This document shows positions 42,700 to 53,941 of a DNA stretch of 64,000 bases, in pieces. The first letter of the stretch is position 1. Each line of letters starts with the position of its first letter. The notes beneath the pieces are model-generated. The model had not been told where the DNA came from. It did not search any database and saw nothing but the letters and a program-made list of their open reading frames with translations. This DNA is from Ornithodoros turicata. Its lineage: Eukaryota; Arthropoda; Arachnida; Ixodida; Argasidae. The stretch is taken from assembly GCF_037126465.1 (NCBI RefSeq), contig NC_088202.1, forward strand, positions 85,850,160 to 85,914,159. The letters are read 5' to 3'. The translations under genes and the position numbers were made by a program.

Positions 42700-43885
42700 A
42701 GAGGGAGAGAGAGAAATACATGATGACGATGATATGGGGATGACTTCCGCTCTTTGAGCAGAATGCTACCCCATTGCTATTGGAGAAAAATTAGAGGATG
42801 GTGATCAGGATCATGCTGACGACGCTGACAGGGTTTTAGAGAGAGTTGATCAGGCCGGTAGATTGCAAGAATTTCATGAAGGGTCGCAAGACGGACATCT
42901 GCTTTCGTGTGTCCCATGGTCCCAAAATGCGTCTGAGGTCAAGGGGTCGGCTGTCAATCCGCGCAAAGTTGTTTGCCAACAAGTGACGCTCCCTCCTATA
43001 AGTGGCACATGCGATGATCACATGGTCGGCGGTCGCTGGCACACCACACTCCGGGCACAAGGAACTACTGGCACACCCTATCTGGTAACGGTAGTACGGC
43101 GTAAAGGCAACATTCAGCCGTAAGAGATGTAGGAGGGACTTAATGACGCGCGGTAAAGATGTCGGTAAGCGACACGAGAATGTTGGGTCCACAATTCCCA
43201 GTATGGTACTGACAGGGACATCCCGACGCCATTGTTCGACGGATGAGGAGGCAGCCCAGTCACGAAGTCATGACCCAGTCATGACCGTCTGTTCCCCCTT
43301 GGGAGAACAATCGGGACACACTTGCCCTGATGAGCGGCCGCTGCCGCAGCGTCGGCAACGTGGTTGCCAGAGATTCCGCAACGACCCGGAATCCATTGAA
43401 AAGCGATGGTGTGGCCGTGGGCAGTTATGGACTTCAGTAGGCGTAGAATGTTTATCACAAGTGTGGCCAGTGAGCCGCGGAGACCTGAGGTTTTCAGGCA
43501 TCGAAGAGCTGACTTGGAGTCCGTACAGGCTACCCATCGCCGTGGGTCGCAGGTGGCCGCATATTGTAGAAACAACAGGATTCCGTACAGCTCGGCTGAG
43601 GTCGAAGAGGTGCGATGGGACAACCGGCAGCCCCGGGTGAGCGGTATCGAGGGTACCACAAAAGATGAGGATGACGAAGTTTTCGTTGAGGATCCATCCG
43701 TGAAGACCGTGCAGAACCCGTCATATGCGGTGCCGATGAAATCCATAGTCAGTTGCTGTAGTATGAGGTCGGGATAGCTCCTTTTGTTGTCCGTGCCCGT
43801 TGGTCTAAAGAAAGAGAGCTGCGATAGCGATTTACCTGGCTTCAACAGCGGAATAACACGTGCGCTCTTCCAACTGTCAGGATTC
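42700..43885 (-). pseudogene. LINE copy with internal deletion: RT start, RNase H, Cys-His end
   Basis: The minus strand reads WKSARVIPLLKPGKS...FFRPT (about 43875-43800), then jumps to RNase H (GFCTVFTDGSS, TSSTSAELYGILL, WVACTDSKSALRCL, IAFQWIPGRCGISGNHVADAA). The terminus follows, with LHLLRLNVAFTPYYRYQ, CPECGVPATADHVIIAC and LGPWDTRKQ...LQSTGLINSL. The 3' UTR (42835-42710) contains the ATGGGG/CCCCAT fold. Most of RT is missing, consistent with an internal deletion. Confidence 0.88.
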
Positions 43886-44159
43886 CCTTCCCTGACTTCC
43901 CTTCACTTTCCCTGACCTCCATGGGGGGGGGGGGATTTATTAAATTCCTCCAGCAGATACTTCACTCACTTCTGATCAAAGTTACGGAGAGCCCTATATA
44001 GGTGACGTTATCCGGCACAGGAGAGGACCGAACCTGAGACAGCAGCAGCGCACTTCTGAACTGGGCCCAGTCAGAAATCCATATTCATGTCCGGGTTATT
44101 GACTGTGAGCGCAGCTTGATCCGTTCGACTAAGGTAGTCACATGGGAAGAAAACCACAT
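43886..44159. other. Spacer with poly(G) tract next to AATAAA complement
   Basis: Twelve G (43923-43934) followed by ATTTATTAAATTCC reads on the minus strand as AATAAAT followed by poly(C), like the LINE tails at 47.1, 50.2 and 59.1 kb. The rest shows no coding content. Confidence 0.5.
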
Positions 44160-46530
44160 TGTACTTGCAACCTTCGAAGGAGCGGCAATGGTGTGGTGCC
44201 CTGTGAGCCTGACAAGCTATGTGGGAAAACTGAGGGAGAGAATGGTTTTGCATCGTCTCGACTGGTGGCTCGAAAAGCAAGGTGCGTTCCCTCACGAAAT
44301 GGCAGGCTTTCATCGCCACGGAAGCACCATGGATCCAGTTATCGACCTCGTTTCTACAGTCCAGCATGCTCGTGCACATCAGCGGATCGTTGTACCAGTT
44401 TTACTCGACATCAAGCGCGCCTATGATACCGCCTCGCACATTTGTGTGCTGCACGCCTTGCGCTGTTTTGGAGTATCTGGGCGACTCTTCTACTGGCCCC
44501 ACGATTTCCTTACGAACCGGACTGTCGCTGTCCGCTCATCCCACGGCCAAAGCCCTATGCATCCTGTTCATCAAGGCGTACCCCAAGGAAGCATTCTGAG
44601 TCCTACACTCTTTAATGTGGTAATGGCAGGTCTAAAATCGATAATTCCTCGCAAAGTAGCATTCTCTGTGTATGCCGATGATGTTGCCCTTTGGACGGTA
44701 GACAAGTCACACGACCAGCTAATTAGCCCCGTTTGCAGCTAGCCTTACATAATGTCCATCTGTACCTCACGCGACTTGGGGTGGACCTTTCGCCCGATAA
44801 TTGCGTCGAGCTCTCTTTCACCCGCAAGGCTATGAGAAATTTTCCTCTTTTGTGCAAAAAAGCTCGAACCTGTACGTTCCCATCACTTCTTTGGTGTGGT
44901 CATGGACTCGGACCAGCGCTGGGCTCGCCACATTAAGCACCTTGAAACCAAAGTGCAGCGATGTGATGTGATGTGAATAAAGAAAAAATGGGAAGTGCAG
45001 CGATGGCTTCCACCAATTCAAGATCTTTCTGGCTCAGGATGGGGCTGTGATCAGCGCTCCCTCCAAGCCGTTCACGCAGTTCTGGTGAGGGCGACGGTGC
45101 TTTACAGCCTTCCAATCTTGCACAGGATTTCCACAACGTCATTAAATTCCCTTCGGACGATGTTTGCGTCTGTTTGGTCGCTGCCTTGGAGTTCCAAAAA
45201 TGGCTGAAACGCGGCAAGGCCTGGCTGAAGCTGGTGAAATCCCGGTGGAGGTTCTCCGTGAGCGTGAAACGGCTCGACGCTTCCTACGTTTGCGTGCGAG
45301 CATTCCCCGCCACCCACTTCTCAGGAAAATTCGATACCGTCATAAAAGTGATTTCCATCGCGTAGCGCTGAGGACACGCCAGGCTCTCACTGGCTTCATA
45401 GCTAAGGACGTGACACCGCCGGACGCCCTTTGGTCTCTGCCTGTGCCACCCACCTTCGTAAGTCTTCCGAACCTCCAGGAACGAAGAGATCCGGTTCCCC
45501 TAAAGCTCTTCGAGCCATTTTTATGCTCTGGTAGATGCGAAGTTTTCTACCTCTGCCGCAGCATACACCGATGGCGCATCTCGAAATGGCACGTCCGCCT
45601 CGGCATTCGTCATCCCGTCCGAAGGCGTAGTAGAAGGACGCCGCCTTTCGTATCAAACCTCATCCACAGCTGCGGAACTTTATGCCATAATTTTCTTTCT
45701 GCAGCACATCGTTGATTTTACCCCGCGGGAATGGGTCGTGTTCACTGACTCTACATCTGCGCTGCAAGCAATTGAAAATTCTGGCATCCGAGGTTCATCC
45801 GCACCGTTGGTGATGGATGTGTTAATGGCTTACAACCTTGTCTACGCAGCAGGGCACATGTTGATTCTGCAATGGGTTCCAGCCCATTGCGGTGTCGGAG
45901 GGACCGAACAGGCCGACAGCGCCGAAGAAGCAGCTCTCCCGTCTCGGAGACGGACGCGTATTGCGCTGCTGAGAGAAGACCGTAGTTCCGTACTTCGACG
46001 CCTCGTGACTCCTCTGGCTTCCCGCCAATGGACCGCTGACATTCTCCCCCCAGCAGTGCTGAGCAGAGTTGATCCAGCGTTCGCTTTCCGCATGCCTCGT
46101 CATACCTCTCGTCAAGATGCCGCATTAGTTCATCGAATGCGCCTCGATGTGGCTTTTACAGCTCAGTGGCGTTACTGCTCGAGACAAGTTGACTCTCCCC
46201 AATACAGTCACTGCGGTGGTGTAGAAGGTCTACAGCACATTCTTCTCCATTGCCCACACTACCAACCTTCCCGAACCGTACTCTCCGGATCCCTTAACGA
46301 GCTGGACTCTCGCCCCTCTCTCACAAAATTGCTTGGTCCCTGGCCACATCTAGCTCACCAACGCTCTGCCCTCAAAGCTCTCTTCACCTTTCTAGATACC
46401 ATAGGACTTCGATCCTTATTGTGAAGGGGCTCATTATTTCATTTCCCGCATCACCACCAGCAATGGGGCAGAGTATCGTCCCTGGCGATGCAACTCCCCA
46501 TTCATCATCTCGCAATAAACTTTTGTTGTT
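44160..46530 (+). pseudogene. LINE ORF2: RT, RNase H, Cys-His end and 3' UTR
   Basis: The longest of the LINE copies. It starts CPVSLTSYVGK (about 44200) and continues RERMVLHRLDWWLEK, motif A VPVLLDIKRAYDTA, motif B HQGVPQGSILSPTLFNVVM and motif C SVYADDVALWT. After frame changes near 44735, 44950 and 45520, RNase H follows (AYTDGASRNG, SSTAAELYAII, WVVFTDSTSALQAI, LQWVPAHCGVGGTEQADSA). The Cys-His box is YSHCGGVEGLQHILLHCPHY, and the terminus LGPWPHLAHQ...IGLRSLL. The 3' UTR carries the conserved hairpin (46461-46502) and AATAAA. The endonuclease is missing. Confidence 0.9.
44951..45005 (+). mobile_element. 29-bp insertion with 13-bp target duplication
   Basis: AAGTGCAGCGATG occurs at 44951-44963 and again at 44993-45005. 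Between them are 29 bp (TGATGTGATGTGAATAAAGA...) interrupting the LINE frame, which resumes after the second copy. The size of the duplication fits target-primed reverse transcription of a nearly empty retroelement end. Confidence 0.8.
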
Positions 46531-46739
46531 TAACTAGTCTTATTGACACCACTGCTTTGGCGCATTATGGCCTTAGTTGCCGATGCGCCAATAAAACACG
46601 AATCATCATCATCAATTTCCCAAAAGTACAAATTAATTTTACGATGGTACCTCGTCACACACAGAAAGAATACTTTGGGAGAATATGGTGTCAGACACGT
46701 GGATTGCAATGAAATAAATTCGGTAAAGGGCGGGATATG
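46531..46739. other. Retroelement 3' tail and spacer
   Basis: GCATTATGGCCTTAGTTGCCG at 46562-46582, then GCGCCAATAAAACACG with an (ATC)n run, looks like the 3' end of another retroelement on the plus strand. No coding content. Confidence 0.45.
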
Positions 46740-47060
46740 TTTAACAGAGTGAAATAAAAAAAGGAAATGTCAGCCAGGCTATTGCCAGCTTGCTATTCCG
46801 AAAAAGAAACTGAAAAATAAACAAAAAGAAAGAAAGGAAAGGAAAAAATGAAAGAAAAACAGGCACGCAGTACAGGCAAGAAAGAAAGTCCCAAGAATGT
46901 CCAGTCAGAGGGCAGACGCAAGGCCCCAGTCTTTCAAGAAGCGGAGCAGGGCTGTGAGGGACGGGACCAAGGAGGGGGACCATGGACAATGTGTTGCAGT
47001 CCAGCTGTATTCGACGGCGATGGAGGGCTTGCCGTTGGGGCAGAGGCGGAGAGTTTTCAT
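46740..47060 (-). mobile_element. LINE 3' end, minus strand
   Basis: The minus strand ends the ORF with a SLVPSLTALLRFLKDWGLAS frame and a stop (about 46905). A 3' UTR follows with the GGAATAGCAAGCTGGC...GGCTGACATTTCC phrase that also occurs at 50158-50200. It is a 5'-truncated copy. Confidence 0.75.
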
Positions 47061-47330
47061 TTTCCCGGGGGGGGGGGGGGGGGGGGGGGGCAAGGTCGCA
47101 CCGCGAACTAAGTACTCTGGCTGGGGGGGGGGGGGGGGGATATGTTTATTAAGGAAAAAAAAGAATGGAAACGTAAGCCAGATGGATGTTGGATGGCTTG
47201 TTATTTCAAAAAAAAAGTGAAAGGGGAAAGACAACAAAGGCAAAGAAAAGAAGAAAGCAAAAGAAAACAAAAAGAAGGAAAGAAAAGGAAAAGAAAAATG
47301 AAAAACACAAAACTAAAGCTGAGGAATCAC
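47061..47330 (-). mobile_element. Poly(G) tracts and LINE 3' tail, minus strand
   Basis: A 28-base G run begins near 47065. A second run of 17 (47123-47139) is followed by ATATGTTTATTAAGG and GTAAGCCAGATGG...GGCTTGTTATTTC, the inverted LINE 3' tail. Read on the minus strand the tail ends in AATAAACATAT and poly(C). A/G-rich sequence follows. Confidence 0.7.
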
Positions 47331-47544
47331 ACACTCTGGCTTGATCCTATGATGTATGCAGAACTGGTATAGAAATAAGAGGAAGTAAGAACAAAAAAAA
47401 AAAACAAGAAACAGAGAGAATGTAAACAGTGAACATGTGCACAACTGAAGGCATTACGCCTTTGAAAGCTGAGTGCGAAAGGAACAAAATGCATTGAATC
47501 CTCGGTGTTTGACCCCAAATGCGCGCAATATAATGAATATGGTC

Positions 47545-47640
47545 AATGAAATGGAGCAGCGGGAGTTGAACCCGCTCCCAACGGGTATGCGTTCAGAAGA
47601 TCCTACCGTTACACCTCACTGGCAGCTGCTGGTACCTTTT
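47545..47640 (-). mobile_element. tRNA-like SINE head
   Basis: The minus strand has GAGGTGTAACGGTAGGATC (A box) and GCGGGTTCAACTCCCGCTGC (B box with a paired stem). The downstream SINE core is not seen. I prefer SINE over a functional tRNA gene because the acceptor and anticodon stems are not complete. Confidence 0.6.
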
Positions 47641-47942
47641 CGACTGCTTCGTTTCATTGATCTGATTGCTTTGGGCGAAATTCAGGCTATGTGTTGTGTC
47701 ATCCTCTGTGTTTCTTCGCCTCACCTTCTACTGTGATAATGAGTATGGTGGCGGATACATATTTTACAAATTGCAAGGTGTATTTTGGGGGGTTGGTGAT
47801 TCTTCGCTCTTTTGACCCGGGCGCGCCAAGCCCCAAAGGTTGGTGTCAGTCTCTTAGCTGGACTTCCCGGGGGAGGCGGCGCCCCCCCCCCCCCTAGTTC
47901 ATGTTCCGGGGCGGCAAGGGCCCCCGCGCCCCCCCCCCCCCC

Positions 47943-50248
47943 CGCAGTCGGCGCCTATGCGTTGGGGAATGTGCTGCTGGCAGTGCAGAAGACAAGGAGG
48001 AATGTCGGCCACCTCGCCACAGCTGGAACACAAGGGGGAGCTGGATTGGCCCAGGCAAGCAGCAGCAGGGAAGAGCTGAAGATCGCATGATTGGCGCGGT
48101 CTTCCTGGACGTAAAGAAAGCGTACGATAGCGTTTTCCATAGTGCCATCATCGCGACACTGCAGAAAACTGGTATCGGAGGCGCTCCCCTTCTTTGGATC
48201 CAGGGCTTCCTGAGCGACCGCTTCTTGTTTGTTCGGACCACTGAGAGGGACACTGACCCCCACCCTGTTAGCCGTGGCGTTCCTCAAGGAAGTATGCTCA
48301 GCCCCCTGCTCTTCAATGTCATCATGGCCTCTCTTCCTGCACTGCTGCCCCACGACACGCGTCCCACGCTATATGCCGACGACATCTGCTTATGGACACC
48401 TGCCGCTCGCCGCGACACCATTCAGCATCGACTGCAGGGAGGTTTAGATATTATCGTCGCGTATCTCGCCGACCGCGGTCTCTCCGTTTCACCCAGCAAG
48501 ACTGTGGCCATGGTGTTCACTCATCGATCATTCACGAGGTTCACCACTGCCATTTGTCCCGTACTGCAAGTACCTGGGCGTGGTACTCGACCGTGACCTT
48601 TCCTGGTCTCGCCAAGACTCTCACCACCAAGATCAACAGCTACGTGGCGGTCCTTCGTTGCCTCGCTGGTTTGCGATGGGGCCCGTCCTTCTCTGACCTC
48701 CGCCGTGTCCACCAATCCCTCGTGCTGGGTTCTCTCTCGTGTGGCCTTCCCATCTTGCATGGTATCAGCCGAAGCAGAAATCGAGATCTCCTCTTTAGCC
48801 AAGTCAAGAGCCTCTGCGTCTGCTTGGGAGTCCCTTCGACCACCGAGACATACTCTGTTCTAGCCGAGGCACGCGAACCGCCGATCGATGTCCTGCGGGA
48901 CGGCGCAACCCTCCGCGTTCACGCACGGTACCTTACTCGGCACCCTCTTCACTACCTTCGCCACGTCGACGAAGACTGCCCGGCCTCTGACTTCGGTCGT
49001 GCCCTCGTTCGCCTCAAAGGGTCCGTCCCTGCACAGTTCTCCCTGCCCATGCACGCCCCGGCGATGTGGACGCTTGCAAGACCCGAGGTCTGCGCCACTA
49101 TCCCCGGCCTCCAGAGGAAGAACGGTGTGCCTGTGACAGCAGCCCGCCAGCTCGCGCTCGAGCATCTCGGTTCGGCCTACCCGCAGAGCCGCGCCATCTA
49201 AACTGATGGGTCGGTAGCGAATGAGTCATCAGCAGCGGTCTTCTGCGTCTCGCAGGAAAACCGTGACCTCGCCCTCCGACTTCCCTACACAGTGTCCTCC
49301 ACGGATGCGGCGCTGCTCGAACTGCGTGCCGCTCTGCGGCATATCGCTGAATCGGTGCCTGATGCGTGGGTCGCCCTCACAGACAGCAAGGCGTCTTTGG
49401 CACTCCTGTCAGCATACCACCCGAGCGTCGTGAGTGATCTGCGTACCATGGTACTTCAGGAGTACGCCCACCTCTCCTCGGTCGGCCACCGTATCTGCCT
49501 TCAGTGGGTACCCGGGCGTACAGGGCTACACGGAAACACCTGTGCTGACGCGGCTGCGAGACGCGCCGCGCTTGATGCGGCCACGCCGGTGCCCCTACTG
49601 CCGGTGTCTGCGTGTCGCCTGCTAATACGGCGTCTCTGCGACGACGGCACCCGCCAGTTTCTTGTAGACGCTATCCGACCTCATGCATTCCTGCAGTCCA
49701 TCGACCCCTCACTGGAGTTTGTCGTCGGCTGCCGCTGTACCCGCGAGGAGGAGTCCCTTCTACATCATCTTCGGATGAATGTTGCCCTTACCCGTTCACT
49801 CCTGTTCAAAATCGGCCGCGTCCCATCTCCCACTTGCCCCTGCTGCGCCGTAGAAGACAATATCTCCCATCAGCTCCTCCACTGTCAGCGTCACCACCAT
49901 CATCGGGCCGTGCTCTGGCAACACCTCTCAGAGCTTGGGTGCACGGACGGACGGACAGACGTTTCTCTCACAACACTCCTTGACCCCGTGCAGCGAGCTA
50001 GTCAGTGGAGTGTCACAAAAGCGGTGCTCCGCTTCTGATACGGGCCTCCTGGGCTCCCTGTGAGCCGAGTTTCTTTTTCTCTTTTTTCTTTTTTTTCTTT
50101 TTTTTCTGTCTTTTTGTTATTTCTTTTTTCTCTCTTATTTATGTCTTTTTTTTGTTTAGGGAATAGCAAGCCGGCGTGCTGCATGGCTGACCTTTCCCCT
50201 TCCTTTTCTTCTTTTTCCTTTTTTCTGCCAATAAATCCCCCCCCCCAT
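47943..50248 (+). pseudogene. LINE ORF2: RT, RNase H, Cys-His end, poly(C) tail
   Basis: It begins within RT before motif A (GAVFLDVKKAYDSVFH), then SRGVPQGSMLSPLLFNVIMA and TLYADDICLWTPA. A frame change near 48560-48600 precedes INSYVAVLRCLAGLRWG. Further on, the RNase H opening is stopped by TAA at 49199-49201, directly before TDGSV. After that the frame is open to 50038 with WVALTDSKASLALL, LQWVPGRTGLHGNTCADAA, LLHHLRMNVALTRSLLF and CPCCAVEDNISHQLLHC. The 3' UTR is pyrimidine-rich and ends AATAAAT followed by ten C. The GC content is higher than in the 44-46-kb copy, marking another subfamily. Confidence 0.9.
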
Positions 50249-51830
50249 TTTGTAAAGAAGCAATGGGGTGCGGGCAACGTTGAGACGGAGGTGGTGCAGC
50301 AGTGATTCCTCCTGACGACTGCAGCGACACGCAATGAAAAAGGTAACCTAGGGGCCGATGGACTGCGCGTGACTGTTGTAGGCGGCGACCTGAGATCTAA
50401 ATGCCTGGGAACGGGCTGCACACCGGCAGCGAATAGTTAAATGGCAAGCCGAAAGTGTAAGTGGTGGACGTGCAGTGGCAGGAGTAGCAGCTGCGGCGGC
50501 TCGTCTTGCAGCCGCGTCTGCGCGTGTCTTACCGATCAGGCCCACATGAAATTCGGTAAGATTTTGAACATACGACATTTAGTCTCCAGTGGCACTTTAA
50601 TGCTCATCTTTAATGCTTTAAATCTCATCTAGACACGTCATCTTCCGCAAGAAAGTGAGGTGTGCTCAGATTTCGGGGCACGCTAAGGACCCCCTGGTGG
50701 ACAAAATTAATCCACACATCGACTGCTGCGGCGTCGCTCATGATCATATTTGCCTCGCGACGTAAAGGCATGAAGTACCATGATCAACTTTAATGCTGTG
50801 TGCGACTCGTAATGGTTGCCACGAACTAGCTTTGCTTCCGGATCACAAATAATACGTATGCTAACATTAACATATAACTTAGCGGCGCCTTTGATGAACC
50901 CATTTCTCTATGCTTGCTCTCTATGTGCAGAGCGGATTATGCACTTAGCGGCTGCATATCTGTAATGCTGAGAAGTGTGAGTCCGCTCACACTCAATTAA
51001 ACTACGTCATTACTGCCTGTTTGGACAGCACGTTTTCTTCAGATCGCAGTATTGCGCATATGTGCGCCATAGAAAATGACTGAAATATTAATTTTTGTTC
51101 AACGAAAGCCTGCACGATAAATTCGCGTATACACATAAAGGCCTCACCAGTACGCCTTTTAAGTAAGAAATTAGAAAGGTGTTTCCTCTTAATCGCATAT
51201 TCGAAGCCAGCCACTTAGTCTACCTGTTTGGTATTCGTGGAGGAAACTCCGCGAATACGCATTGAGTATCATATAGCGTTTTTGTATAAATATTCGAGGA
51301 GTGAGTGCCAGGTGCGACTTTTTCCCGAAATCTTCGACGCTAAGGTGCATAGCTTGTTTTTCCTCTTATTTCTATGTTTACTTTATTTTACTGGTCATGT
51401 TATTTTATACTCAATAATGATAATAACTGTTGCACAGGCCACGACTAAACAATATGTCAGCCATCAGACTTGTAGCCCAATGGAACGTAGAAGAACAATG
51501 CTCGGAGCAAACGTCGCTACGTGAGTCTGTTACAACAAATTATTCCATGAGAATATCCTTTGGGGCATCTCTTGCTTTCCTCCATGGTTCCCACCTGGGG
51601 CAATTTGAAGCCAATTCCTCCGCGACGTTATCGACATGCTTGGCATTTCGTCTCTCAGAACAACCAGCCTTGTGCAAACGGGCTATAGTAGAGCGTTTCC
51701 ACCGTGACAAAAGATGTCACCATTCGTTGGACTGGATGGGCACGTGTGTGAGTGTGTTGTGCCGTATCGACAAAAGAGAGAGGGCGCACACTAGCTGGTG
51801 CATGATAATTAATAATCAACGGAACCCAAG
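50249..51830. other. Gene-poor stretch
   Basis: AGTGGCACTTTAA at about 50591 may be one end of a TTAA-type element. An ORF at 51430-51915 has no recognisable domain. Nothing else is supported. Confidence 0.35.
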
Positions 51831-51834
51831 AGAC

Positions 51835-51890
51835 ACGGGACAAGTAGTCAAACTCGAAGAACTTCTTCGTGTCTGTCTACTTGTCCCATC
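51835..51890. repeat. Imperfect hairpin, GGGACAAGTAG arms
   Basis: GGGACAAGTAGTCAAACTCGAAGAA pairs imperfectly with TTCTTCGTGTCTGTCTACTTGTCCC, directly adjacent. It is similar in design to the hairpins at 2463 and 7166. Confidence 0.65.
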
Positions 51891-52089
51891 TCTCTTCGGC
51901 TCAGTTCTTTATTAACCATTGTGTCGTATCCTTTTAGCCGCGACACTAGGGGTGAATGTTTTTCTGTGGTGCGGCATGCACCTTTCGAGATGTTTTTATA
52001 GTCGCCTACTGTAAGTAGCCGTTTATTTATCGTAAATAGAGAAACCCCGCCCGCAGAAGAACCACACGGCAGGCTCGATGAAGAACTCA

Positions 52090-52620
52090 CCAGTCACAGA
52101 CACACACAAACACACCTACCTCGGCAAAACTCACTCATGAGCGTGCTCACTCATCTTCACTGACGCTCCATGTGGCGAATGAACTGAGCTTGCTTGAGCA
52201 AATGGAGAGCTGAACAGGAGGAACTGAGCGCGAGTGAGCAAACTTAGAGCGGTAACCAAAGACTCCGGAATATTGTGTGCGCTATATGCAGCTCAGCCGG
52301 ACGAAAGACCATATAAGGGGTTCCCTCTCCCTAAGATCTCTATAATCCTAACCATCACAATAGCCCATTATGTCCCTCTGGATGTTCTGAACGGAAGCAT
52401 AAAACCATGTACAAAAGCCAGTCATGGCTAAAGCGCGTACAACCGCTGCACGGAAGAATATGGCATTCTCGACGAGGTTCTAACTACTCACTTGGCAAAA
52501 CTGACACTCATGAACATGCGCGCTTATGCTCAATGTGGCGAATGAGCTGATCATGAGCGAGTAAACGAGAGCTGAGCGTAGACTGAGCAAGCTGGGCACC
52601 AACCAACTGAGTCATATTTC
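52090..52620. repeat. Two copies of a CTCA/GAGC-rich repeat
   Basis: GGCAAAACT.ACTCATGARC...ATGTGGCGAATGARCTGA occurs near 52124-52185 and again near 52493-52550. The intervening 300 bp carry no gene. Related in style to 36655-36960. Confidence 0.6.
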
Positions 52621-53940
52621 AAAAGTGTACATATATACGTTGATGTTTACCACACATACTCTTTTGCTAGCGGCTCATCTTTTCACTTTAAGACGACACA
52701 TCTTTAGTAAATGTATAATGAAAAGTATGTTTACAAGCAATATACTTTCCTTTGCCCATTTCACCCTTTCAAGCTTTCATTTACTTCTATTTGTAGCACG
52801 TCCCGAGAGACGAATCCGCTGCCTTCACCGTTATACTTCTCTAAATTACGCCTAAGCTCCGCGGTCACGGCAGTGCGGGAACCATGGTGGATCATCAGCC
52901 CCTTTAGTACTGACTAGACTGAGACGGATTTGGTAAAATAGAGCCAACAGCCAATTCTTGCCCTTGCTTCGTACGACGAACCTACCAGGCATATCTTTGC
53001 CATCACCGTAAACCAACTTAGCCATTGCCCGTTTTCCACCCGAGGGCTCCCGGAGCTCTTCTAGACTTCAACGGGTGAAGCAATGACCTCGATAACGTTT
53101 GTTAGAGAGAACAGTTCTCATAGGAATGTTTATTTCGCAACAATTAATTAACAGCGAAAATAAAAGTACACAAAACGGTTCAAGACCCTTCTTGCGCGCA
53201 CCTGCGTCTACAACCCTGTAGGGAACAGCACCTGCAGAAAAGAAGCAAATAACTAGCCAGTATCATTCACAATGTTAAATATACTTCACGATGTATTGGT
53301 GGGGCGGATCATTGCCGGACGCCATTGTATGCATATCAGGGAAGGAGAGTGGCAGACGACTGGAGTCTCTAAGGGAAAGGGGGCAGTCAGAGTGTATACC
53401 TGCTTCAACGAGTAAGCTAATGCATGCTTGCGTACCAGGGACTGATGAAAGACAATGTCAAGACAAGGAAGCAAGGTTTTATTGCAATGGTGATCAAATA
53501 CAAGATACACAAAGATAATTAAAATGACAAAGCAAAACACAGCAGGGATGACGCAGTGTTACTGCCTCAACCAGTAAGCTAGTGCATGTTTGCGTCGAAA
53601 GGGGAATGAGGAAGTAAAGATACAGTACATATTTTATTGGCAGAAGTGACCAAGTTACAAAGAGAAACCCGAACAGGCGTTTAAAACAAAATTTTTTCAG
53701 CGAATTATGCACCAAACAGCGCGACCGTAAGCTAGCCCTAACCACGATGGAATTGGAATCGAAGGTGGGTACTGAAGTTATTGCTCACCTTTCTCGTAAC
53801 ACCCATTTGGCTTACGAACTGAAGCGCGAAGTTCCTCTTCTGTTGACGTAAAAAAAAAAAAAAAAACATTCCGTTCGTCAAAGCCCAACTGTGTCAGTAA
53901 CTATACTATAGGGACCGTTGCTCTTTGCGTCAGTAACTAT
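52621..53940. other. Gene-poor stretch
   Basis: A pair of phrases, CTTCAACGAGTAAGCTAATGCATG (53402) and CTCAACCAGTAAGCTAGTGCATG (53567), shows a local duplication about 165 bp apart. An A run lies at 53851-53868. No gene is supported. Confidence 0.4.
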
Positions 53941-53941
53941 A

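Noticed and set aside
47545..47640. Possible functional tRNA gene on the minus strand
   Set aside because: The T-stem/B box is good, but other stems are not convincing and similar heads in the window belong to SINEs.
51430..51915. 161-codon ORF
   Set aside because: No domain, no codon pattern and no splice context. It overlaps the hairpin at 51835.
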